Below are positions 1 through 7,290 of a stretch of DNA of 7,649 nt, in pieces (position 1 is the stretch's first letter; the number at the start of each line of letters is the position of its first letter). Source of the stretch: Nitrospiraceae bacterium. Lineage in GTDB: Bacteria > Nitrospirota > Nitrospiria > Nitrospirales > Nitrospiraceae. Under the pieces are notes generated by a model. That model did no database searches, was not told where the DNA came from, and worked only from the letters and a program-made list of their open reading frames with translations. The DNA lies in contig SXPO01000226.1 of NCBI GenBank assembly GCA_005793285.1, positions 1 to 7,649 on the forward strand, given 5' to 3'. Made by a program: the position numbers and the translations under genes.

Positions 1-80
1 CAACTCCGCATCAACGACCGCCACGTTGCCTGCAAGACCTGGCGATATAAATGGAGCGTGGCAGAAAGCAGTTCACCCAT
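1..80 (-). CDS. 5' end of an unrecognised protein gene, cut by the left window edge
   Basis: A leftward reading frame opens with ATG at 80-78 and stays open to the window edge, giving 26 residues that begin MGELLSATLHLYRQVLQATW. A GGAG (complement of 86-89) lies 5 nt before the ATG, and a promoter-like pair (TTGACC-N17-TAGTGT, 120-92) lies just upstream. The N-terminus is amphipathic with a 'GELL..TL.LYR' pattern. That pattern recalls the start of multi-pass membrane proteins of the glycerophosphodiesterase-membrane-domain type, but 26 residues cannot settle this. If the promoter is right, transcription would begin only about 5 nt before the ATG and much of the GGAG would lie outside the message. 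The true start could therefore differ. The gene is divergent from clpB. Confidence 0.45.
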   Translation of the reverse strand, partial: MGELLSATLHLYRQVLQATWRSLMRS

Positions 81-91
81 AGCAGCTCCGT

Positions 92-120
92 ACACTAATC
101 GGGATTGCGATAGAGGTCAA
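92..120 (-). promoter_or_regulatory. Predicted sigma-70-type promoter, TTGACC-N17-TAGTGT
   Basis: On the minus strand, TTGACC (120-115) and TAGTGT (97-92) are separated by exactly 17 nt. The predicted start point is near 85, just before the leftward gene starting at 80. The -10 box is a poor match to TATAAT. However, the same two hexamers at the same spacing recur before the leftward oxidoreductase gene (7244-7216), which argues that both are real. Confidence 0.45.
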
Positions 121-131
121 GCCATACCTCT
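112..131. repeat. Short inverted repeat over the -35 box of the leftward promoter
   Basis: AGAGGT (112-117) and ACCTCT (126-131) are perfect 6-bp inverted arms around an 8-nt centre. They overlap the TTGACC -35 box (120-115). No T-tract follows, so it is not a terminator. It could be an operator, but a 6-bp dyad is expected by chance fairly often. Confidence 0.25.
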
Positions 132-154
132 CCTGTCAGATCATTGCTCATGAG

Positions 155-182
155 TTGACTTGCGCAGGTCGATGATTATCAC
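155..182 (+). promoter_or_regulatory. Possible clpB promoter
   Basis: TTGACT (155-160) is followed after 16 nt by TATCAC (177-182), giving 5/6 and 4/6 matches to the sigma-70 consensus. This would give a 5' leader of about 40 nt before the clpB ATG. I looked for a heat-shock sigma-32 pattern and for a CIRCE (HrcA) element in 81-227 and found neither, although clpB is commonly heat-induced. The assignment is tentative. Confidence 0.3.
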
Positions 183-227
183 AGATCCCACGACACACAC
201 GCTCATACAGACCTGGGGTAACTGACC

Positions 228-2832
<2,605 letters not shown>

Positions 2833-2840
<8 letters not shown>

Positions 2841-3264
2841 TCGACACGGCGCCGCCTTTTGCGTCGACGGTCTGCCCGCTCTTCACCAGCTTGTCGAGTT
2901 TCCACTCTTTGGCCGACACTTCAAGCATATGTCCCTTGATCGTGTGGAACTCTCCTTGAGAAAAGGAGACGACGCCGGAAGACTTGACCTCTATCTTGAG
3001 CAGCACCTTATTCGACGTGACTTCCTTGACGGCCACACTCACGGCCGTTTTGCTCACCTCATACGCGCGCCGATCATTGAACATCAGCGTACTGTCCACC
3101 ATCTTGGCTAACATCCGTCCAATCGAGTCGAACAGCGCAAAACTGACTACCAGCGCGCCGGTCGAAGGGTGCCGGGCCACCTGAATTTGCGGCACGCCTT
3201 CGATTTCGATTGTTCCATCGGTATTGCGATACAGATTAGATCCGACTTCGATATCCATAGTCAC
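2833..3264 (-). CDS. Conserved-looking hypothetical protein, 143 aa
   Basis: I do not recognise a named family. The protein has no signal peptide or membrane segment. It alternates short hydrophobic stretches with turns (for example [31 protein letters not shown]), which suggests a mostly beta-strand soluble fold. It ends with a KGGAVSIS tail. The start is GTG at 3264, whose GTGA overlaps the stop of the upstream 75-aa gene by 4 bases; an ATG two codons later (3258) is the alternative. No good Shine-Dalgarno precedes either start, so translation is probably coupled to the upstream gene. Its TAG stop (2835-2833) lies inside the 3' end of clpB, leaving no intergenic space. Codon use resembles the neighbouring genes, and the tight gene packing supports a real gene. 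Function unknown. Confidence 0.75.
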
Positions 3265-3488
3265 GCTTTCTTAATGCGGTCGAGGATCAAGGCGATACAG
3301 CCGGCAAACAATCCTCCTCCCGTAATCGTAATCATCAACTCCGCAAGTTTGAGATCCCAGACAGACCCTTGCGCCTCCATAACTTCCCTGATCCCGCCTT
3401 GCAGCATAATAACCGACAACGCCATTGCGGCGCCGATGAGAAACCACCAGAGAAATACTTTAACCGTTAATGGCACGGAAATTCTCAC
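3261..3488 (-). CDS. Small membrane protein with two predicted helices, 75 aa
   Basis: I do not recognise the family. The sequence shows two hydrophobic segments, about residues 11-29 ([19 protein letters not shown]) and 50-69 (around [17 protein letters not shown]). A polar loop of about 20 residues lies between them, and a basic C-terminus (DRIKKA) would probably face the cytoplasm. The open frame begins with GTG at 3488, which overlaps the yifB stop in a GTGA. A strong GGAGG (complement of 3490-3494) is only 1 nt from that GTG, which is too close for normal use. Rare in-frame alternatives are ATT at 3482 (7 nt away) and GTG at 3476 (13 nt away), so the exact start is uncertain. It is the middle gene of the yifB unit and overlaps the 143-aa gene by 4 bases. 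Coupling at both ends suggests the two small genes work together, possibly at the membrane. Confidence 0.65.
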   Translation of the reverse strand: MRISVPLTVKVFLWWFLIGAAMALSVIMLQGGIREVMEAQGSVWDLKLAELMITITGGGLFAGCIALILDRIKKA

Positions 3489-5013
3489 GCCTCCGGATTG
3501 CGGTCGAATGAGCGATACTGAATGGCCTCTGCAATATGCACGGCCTCAATCTTATCCGACGCGGCTAAATCGGCGATGGTCCGCGCCACGCGCAAAATGC
3601 GTCCGTGCGCCCGCGCCGAAAGTCGCAGCCTGGTCATGGCCTGTTCGAGCAAGTCCTAAGCATGCTGATCGAGCCCACAATACCGTTTTACCTGGCGCGG
3701 CTTCAACTGGGCATTCGTATAGAAGCCGTCGCTTCGATACCGCCGGCGCTGGCGGTCGCGAGCCGCCACGACGCGCGCGCGAATCGCCGCCGACCCTTCG
3801 GCAGACGGAAGCTCCGCGCGCAGTTCCCGCACCGGCACAGGCGGCACATCCAAATGGATATCCAGCCGATCGAGCAAGGGACCGGAGAGTTTTGCGCGGT
3901 AGCGGCGAATCTGTGTGACCGTGCAGACGCAAGGCCTCGATCGATCCCCGTAATACCCGCAAGGACAGGGATTCATGGCAGCGACCAGCATGACCCGCGC
4001 GGGATACTTCAGTGATCCGCTGGCCCTCGTCAATGTGACCTGCCGTCTTCGAGCGGCTGCCGGAGCCCTTCCAACACGCCCCGTTTGAATTCAGGCGACT
4101 CATCGAGAAACAACACCCCGTTGTGCGCGAGCGACACTTCTCCGGGTTTCGGCACCGTCCCGCCGCCGACCAGGCCGGCATCGGAAATACTATGATGCGG
4201 AGCGCGAAACGGGCGGACCATCAAGAGGGGCCGATCGGGAGCGAGTTGCCCGGCGACGCTATGCACGCGTGTCGTTTCAATCGCTTCTTCCAAGTCCAAC
4301 AGCGGGAGAATCGAAGGGAACCGGCGCGCCAGCATAGTCTTACCGGAACCGGGAGGGGCGACCATCAAGACGTTATGCCCACCCGCCGCCGCCACTTCGA
4401 GCGCCCGTTTTGCATGGTCCTGGCCACGGACATCGGCAAAGTCTTCATCCTCCACCGGTCTTGATAATTCCAACAGGCCATAGTTCGACAGACTCGGCAC
4501 GACAACTTGGCCGCCTTTGAGAAACTCCACGGCCTGCGGCAGCGTATGGATCGGGTACGCGCACACCCCTTCGACCAGTGCGGCTTCCGGGCCGTTATCG
4601 GCCGGAAGCATCAGCGCATACCCCTTGCGGCAAGCAAGTCCGAATGACAACGCGCCCGCGATCGGCTTCACACGGCCGTCCAGCGACAGCTCTCCGATCA
4701 AAACACGATGATTCAGCGTTGCCTGCGGAATCACGTCTTCGGCGACAAGAATGCCGATCGCGATGGCCAGATCGAGCCCGGACCCTTCCTTCTTGATGCC
4801 GGCCGGGGCGAGATTCACTGTGATCCGCTTGGCAGGAAAATGAAACCCAGTGTTCTTCAGCGCAGAACGGACCCGATCCCGGCTTTCCTTGACGGTGGCA
4901 TCGGGCAAACCGACGACTGAAAATTGTGGAAGGCCGCCTGAAATATCGACTTCAACATCTACCAGATGGGCATCGAGACCGACGAGCGCCGCGCTCGTAA
5001 CCTTGGCGAGCAT
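3485..5013 (-). pseudogene. yifB: yifB/comM (Mg-chelatase-like AAA+ ATPase), broken by a frameshift and a nonsense codon
   Basis: Repaired, the frame would encode 509 aa, the usual size for YifB/ComM. In competent bacteria ComM is a hexameric helicase that promotes branch migration during DNA uptake. Residues 1-170 form the N-terminal ChlI/LonS5-like domain ([20 protein letters not shown] start). Then come Walker A APPGSGKT (219-226), Walker B VLFLDE (E305), cysteines C350, C352, C362 and C364 in the NPCPCG...CVC motif, arginine R383 in LSGPLLDR, and a C-terminal domain with [18 protein letters not shown]. Lesion 1: one base is missing in the C-run at 4039-4040. After EDGR (residue 325) the frame reads S-H-stop at 4030-4032, while adding one base restores VTLTRASGS. 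Lesion 2: TAG at 3656-3658 stands at codon 453 in the restored frame, where CAG (Gln) would fit. The frame then runs cleanly to TGA at 3485-3487. The ATG at 5013 is preferred over the GTG at 5049, because the promoter places the RNA start near 5044. Sequencing error cannot be excluded for either lesion. Confidence 0.9.
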
Positions 5014-5050
5014 GCCGAAAGCAGCCTTTCTGTGCCAGAATATAGGCACA

Positions 5051-5079
5051 ATTATAGAACCTATTTAGGTAGGTTTCAA
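5051..5079 (-). promoter_or_regulatory. Strong sigma-70-type promoter of the yifB unit, TTGAAA-N17-TATAAT
   Basis: On the minus strand TTGAAA (5079-5074) and a perfect TATAAT (5056-5051) are separated by 17 nt. The predicted RNA start is near 5044, giving a leader of about 31 nt to the ATG at 5013. AGAAAGG (5031-5025) is a modest ribosome-binding site 11 nt before that ATG. This placement rules out the upstream in-frame GTG at 5049 as the yifB start. Confidence 0.75.
5058..5075. promoter_or_regulatory. Perfect inverted repeat in the spacer of the yifB promoter (possible operator)
   Basis: AACCTA (5058-5063) and TAGGTT (5070-5075) are perfect 6-bp arms around a 6-nt centre. The dyad fills the space between the -10 and -35 boxes and overlaps the -35 by 2 bp. 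A nested dyad, ACCTA-TT-TAGGT (5059-5070), sits inside it. A protein bound here would block RNA polymerase, so a repressor site is the natural reading. The regulator is unknown. Confidence 0.45.
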
Positions 5080-5104
5080 TAGAATCATCTTCCGTTGTTT
5101 AGCA

Positions 5105-5134
5105 CTGGCAGCCACCTGCCCAACTCTGTATAAT
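5105..5134 (+). promoter_or_regulatory. Promoter of the exported-protein gene, giving a probable leaderless message
   Basis: A perfect TATAAT lies at 5129-5134. The best -35 is CTGGCA (5105-5110, 4/6 match) with an 18-nt spacer. Only 7 nt separate the -10 box from the ATG at 5142, so the predicted RNA start coincides with the A of the start codon. A small dyad, GGCAG-CCAC-CTGCC (5107-5120), overlaps and follows the -35. Confidence 0.55.
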
Positions 5135-5141
5135 CCGGCCC

Positions 5142-5798
5142 ATGCGCCTCTGGTGTGTGCGTCCGGAGGAACCCCTCGTTTCAGTTCTCCCACGATCGAC
5201 ACGGAAGTCTTGTCCGGTCGCCGTCCTGATCATCGGCGTCTTCCTGCTCTCTTCTTGGGCCATGACTCTCCCCGTCCCTTCATTAGCCGCCCCCTCTGCT
5301 TCTTCAATCCAGGCGCAACGGCCAGGAAAAATCGCGTCGCCTCATGTTGGATCGGCGATGGCGGTCCTTGCCACACTCGAACAGGCGCGCATCCTCCCAC
5401 CCGAAGGCACCAAAGAAGCCGACCGCATCATCAAGTCTGTGATACAACTGCAATCGCTGTTTGCCAAAAGCACGCACCCCGACCTGCAACACTTTATGCG
5501 ACGCGCGGTGGAGACCGCGCGTGGGAAACAAGCCCCAGATCTTGCGGCGCAATTCCAAGCAAGCGGATGGACATCGGACGTGTTGGAGGCGCTCGCGGAA
5601 GCGGTTGCCCAGACACCAGCGGAGGCACTCCAGCCGCTGGCGCCGGGGCTCAAAACCGTCAACCTGTCGGTGGAAGACTTCCGGCAATTCATGCAGCTGG
5701 TGAAAAACGGGAAGGAGGCGCTGGCCTCAAGCGGACAAGATTTTCACGCGGTCTTCGCGACTCATCGGAAGACAATGCCGGGAGCGGAAACATACTGA
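5142..5798 (+). CDS. Predicted exported protein of unknown function, 218 aa
   Basis: I do not recognise a family. The N-terminus looks like a Sec signal peptide with a long leader: a basic stretch RSTRK (18-22), a hydrophobic core about 25-41 (PVAVLIIGVFLLSSWAM), and a likely cleavage site after SLA at residue 49. The mature part of about 169 aa is largely helical in character, with no membrane segment and no cysteine, and shows no catalytic motif I can name. It is therefore probably periplasmic. The ATG at 5142 has no Shine-Dalgarno and lies 7 nt after a perfect TATAAT, which points to a leaderless message. A GGAGGA at 5163-5168 has no usable in-frame start after it until ATG at 5262, which would delete the signal peptide. 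The gene is divergent from yifB. The 91-nt gap to the next gene contains a short repeat. Confidence 0.75.
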   Translation: MRLWCVRPEEPLVSVLPRSTRKSCPVAVLIIGVFLLSSWAMTLPVPSLAAPSASSIQAQRPGKIASPHVGSAMAVLATLEQARILPPEGTKEADRIIKSVIQLQSLFAKSTHPDLQHFMRRAVETARGKQAPDLAAQFQASGWTSDVLEALAEAVAQTPAEALQPLAPGLKTVNLSVEDFRQFMQLVKNGKEALASSGQDFHAVFATHRKTMPGAETY

Positions 5799-5846
5799 AT
5801 CATGCCTCTCGCAATAACGAACATGGCATTACGACTCTGCCTCTTA

Positions 5847-5869
5847 CGCTTCACCCTTCACGAACGACC
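5847..5869 (+). repeat. Short intergenic repeat unit upstream of the RAM-domain gene
   Basis: The stretch contains CGCTTCAC (5847-5854) and then CTTCACGAACGACC (5856-5869). The latter matches 12 of 14 bases of the unit at 6205-6218 on the far side of the small downstream gene. It belongs to the same family as the 6131-6217 repeats. Confidence 0.5.
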
Positions 5870-5889
5870 AACATTATAAGGAGGAACCC

Positions 5890-6126
5890 ATGGCAACCAG
5901 AGCGTACATTCTGATCAAGGTCAAAACGGGAAAAACGAAGGACGTCGTCGCGTCACTCAAGCGCATTGCCGGCGTTGAGCAGGCCCATCCTTGTTTTGGA
6001 CGGCCCGACATTTTTGTGTTTATCAACGTACAGGACGAGCGCTCGCTCTCGGATGTGGTAATCAGCAAAATCCACGCGATCGACGGAGTCGAAGAAACCG
6101 ATACGCACATTGTGGCGGAATCTTAA
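5890..6126 (+). CDS. Stand-alone AsnC/Lrp-type ligand-binding (RAM) domain protein, 78 aa
   Basis: The whole 78-aa protein matches the RAM/'AsnC ligand-binding' alpha-beta fold. It begins with a beta strand (AYILIKVKTG), then a helix (KDVVASLKRI), the GVEQAHPCFGRPDIFVFINV strand pair with the conserved G-R-x-D-I turn, a second helix (LSDVVISKIHAI) and the closing strand (VEETDTHIVAE). In Lrp/AsnC regulators this domain binds amino acids and drives assembly into dimers and octamers. Here the N-terminal DNA-binding helix-turn-helix is absent, so the protein is unlikely to bind DNA itself. Stand-alone copies are a known family whose role is mostly unclear; ligand sensing or partner binding is an inference. 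The start is firm: a perfect AAGGAGG (5878-5884) lies 5 nt before the ATG. It is probably translated independently of the upstream gene. Confidence 0.88.
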   Translation: MATRAYILIKVKTGKTKDVVASLKRIAGVEQAHPCFGRPDIFVFINVQDERSLSDVVISKIHAIDGVEETDTHIVAES

Positions 6127-6130
6127 CTCA

Positions 6131-6217
6131 CGTATCTCGTGAAGCGTATCTCGCATCTCGCAAACGAAGGCAAGGCACACGCTGTCTCAATCCTGCGCCT
6201 CGCGCTTCACGAGCGAC
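6131..6217. repeat. Intergenic repeat cluster with an 11-bp inverted repeat
   Basis: CTCGTGAAGCG (6136-6146) and CGCTTCACGAG (6203-6213) are perfect 11-bp inverted arms 56 nt apart. Inside, CGTATCTCG occurs twice (6131-6139 and 6145-6153), followed by a partial copy, CATCTCG (6154-6160). A small hairpin, TCACG-TATCT-CGTGA (6128-6142), starts two bases after the preceding stop codon. The right arm overlaps the last 7 bases of the convergent oxidoreductase gene. The position between two convergent genes would suit a bidirectional transcription stop, but there is no T-tract. Confidence 0.6.
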
Positions 6218-7190
6218 GATCAACAAGGATGGAAGCCCCGCCTGTTTCTGCCGAGCGATAGCAGGCCTCCGCAATTTCGACGGCACGGAGCCCATCCTCG
6301 CCCGTGATAGGCATGGGCCTGCGCTGTTCCACAGCATCGAGAAATGCTATCAGAGTCGCGAGTACCGTTTGGGATGGAGGAATCTCCCATTCCTGGCTAT
6401 CGGTGCTACTGATCCAACGAAGCCGGCGGCTGATCCAGTCGGCTTGCAACCGCCCCTGCAATCCGATCCACTCTGCCGATCCGACACGTCCCTCCGGTAC
6501 CCGCGCAATGTCGAGCACGCAGGTCGTCCCTCCGACGGTCGTCAACTGAGCCGATACGATGGTATCCGGAGCGGTCGGCGGAAGACGGTCCATCGTACAG
6601 CAAACCTCCTGCACCTCCTCACCGGTCAGGAATCGGACAAGGTCCAGCATATGGACACCGATTTCCAGCAAGGCCCCCCGCTTGCCGTACCCCTCGGCAT
6701 GTCCGGGAGCGGTTGCCTTCAGTTCGATATGACTGGTCATCCGCAGCCGCTCGGAGCGCCCGATCAGATGTGCTCGCTCCCGCATTTCCTGGATCGTGGA
6801 GTCAAACCGCAACGTCTGGGCTGTCATTAACGGTACGCCGGCTTCTCGAGCCTCCGACACCATAGCTCCTGCATCAGCGGCCGCAGCCGCCAACGGCTTC
6901 TCAACCAACAGTGGTTTACGAGCCTGGACCGCTAACTTACAAATTTCACGGGTAAAGATCGGAGGCGTGACGACGATGATAGCCTCGACGGCTGGATCCT
7001 CGATCAGCGCATGGGCTTGTCCATACACCGTGACAGATTCAGCGCCAGGAAGATCGAGGCCTTGGGCAGGATTCCGGCGGCAGACCGCCTTGAGAGACGC
7101 AGCGGACAGATCGTGAAGAAGATGCCGGGCATAGCGGAGACCATGACGCCCGACTCCAATCAATCCGACGCCAAGCGGATTCTTCTTCAT
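6207..7190 (-). CDS. Gfo/Idh/MocA-family NAD(P)-dependent oxidoreductase, 327 aa
   Basis: The N-terminal Rossmann domain begins at once with VGLIGVGRHG; the dinucleotide-binding GVGRHG is at residues 12-17. The family EKP motif (residues 97-99, with the usual catalytic or cofactor-contacting K98) follows LLV. The C-terminal alpha/beta domain carries EIGVHMLDL, the family's D/E-x-G-x-H-x-x-D signature with H180 and D183. Members oxidise or reduce sugars, inositols and related polyols with NAD(P), but the substrate cannot be read from sequence. No sugar-pathway neighbours help here. The frame is open 64 codons further upstream, but the start is set at ATG 7190: a GGAGG (7204-7200) lies 9 nt before it, whereas it is only 3 nt before the ATG at 7196. 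The predicted promoter (7244-7216) also lies inside the longer frame. The protein is cytosolic, has the normal family length and is divergent from the dienelactone-hydrolase-like gene. Confidence 0.92.
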   Translation of the reverse strand: MKKNPLGVGLIGVGRHGLRYARHLLHDLSAASLKAVCRRNPAQGLDLPGAESVTVYGQAHALIEDPAVEAIIVVTPPIFTREICKLAVQARKPLLVEKPLAAAAADAGAMVSEAREAGVPLMTAQTLRFDSTIQEMRERAHLIGRSERLRMTSHIELKATAPGHAEGYGKRGALLEIGVHMLDLVRFLTGEEVQEVCCTMDRLPPTAPDTIVSAQLTTVGGTTCVLDIARVPEGRVGSAEWIGLQGRLQADWISRRLRWISSTDSQEWEIPPSQTVLATLIAFLDAVEQRRPMPITGEDGLRAVEIAEACYRSAETGGASILVDRRS

Positions 7191-7215
7191 CAGCATGAGC
7201 CTCCACAATTGTTCT

Positions 7216-7244
7216 ACACTAAAGCGGACCAGTCCTTCGGTCAA
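7216..7244 (-). promoter_or_regulatory. Predicted promoter of the oxidoreductase gene, TTGACC-N17-TAGTGT
   Basis: On the minus strand TTGACC (7244-7239) and TAGTGT (7221-7216) are 17 nt apart, identical in both boxes and spacing to the pair at 120-92. The RNA start would be near 7209, giving a leader of about 19 nt that contains the GGAGG before ATG 7190. The -35 box lies mostly in the left arm of the inverted repeat 7240-7258. Confidence 0.5.
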
Positions 7245-7258
7245 CGGCCTCCGTTGAC
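7240..7258. promoter_or_regulatory. Perfect 8+3+8 inverted repeat between divergent promoters (likely operator)
   Basis: GTCAACGG (7240-7247) and CCGTTGAC (7251-7258) are perfect arms around CCT. The right arm carries five bases of the TTGACA -35 box of the rightward gene, and the left arm most of the TTGACC -35 box of the leftward gene. A dimeric regulator bound here would cover both -35 boxes, so joint control of the two divergent genes is likely. The regulator itself is not in the window. Confidence 0.55.
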
Positions 7259-7283
7259 ATTCCTGCAAACGGCTCCCTATATT
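7254..7283 (+). promoter_or_regulatory. Strong promoter of the hydrolase gene, TTGACA-N18-TATATT
   Basis: A perfect TTGACA (7254-7259) is followed after 18 nt by TATATT (7278-7283, 5/6 match). The -10 box ends 7 nt before the ATG at 7291 and no Shine-Dalgarno lies between. The message is therefore predicted to start at or next to the start codon. Confidence 0.65.
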
Positions 7284-7290
7284 CCACCCT

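Noticed and set aside
1..153. Rightward frame open from the left edge to TGA 151-153, as the end of an upstream gene
   Set aside because: Its 50 codons show no recognisable pattern. The opposite strand has a better-supported gene start at 80, with GGAG and promoter-like boxes.
3485..3658. Programmed frameshift or TAG read-through (recoding) in yifB
   Set aside because: No slippery heptamer or downstream stem was seen at 4039, and two different recoding events in one housekeeping-type gene are far less likely than decay or error.
3169..3918. Long rightward open frame (249 codons) opposite the small membrane gene and the end of yifB
   Set aside because: It lies antisense to frames with clear family similarity, has low-complexity basic composition typical of shadow frames in GC-rich DNA, and has no ribosome-binding site.
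3656..4033. Leftward 125-codon frame starting with TTG as a separate gene
   Set aside because: It is the continuation of yifB after the 1-base deletion, and it ends at the amber codon in the middle of the conserved C-terminal domain.
4030..5049. Reading the 339-codon leftward frame as a complete short protein with GTG start at 5049
   Set aside because: It lacks the second half of the ATPase domain, which follows immediately in another frame. The GTG lies upstream of the predicted RNA start near 5044.
5098..5106. TTAGCACTG resembles half of a CIRCE heat-shock operator
   Set aside because: The partner half GAGTGCTAA is absent at the required 9-nt distance.
5802..5829. ATGCC...GGCAT inverted repeat after the exported-protein gene as a terminator
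   Set aside because: The arms are only 5 bp with an 18-nt loop, and no T-tract follows.
5153..5914. Rightward frame of 253 codons overlapping the exported-protein gene in another frame
   Set aside because: It is rich in Arg, Pro and Gly with no signal peptide or domain. The 5142 frame has a coherent signal peptide and normal composition.
5991..6830. Rightward open frame of 279 codons across the RAM gene end, the repeats and the oxidoreductase
   Set aside because: It overlaps two well-supported genes in other frames and its composition is not protein-like, so it is a shadow frame.
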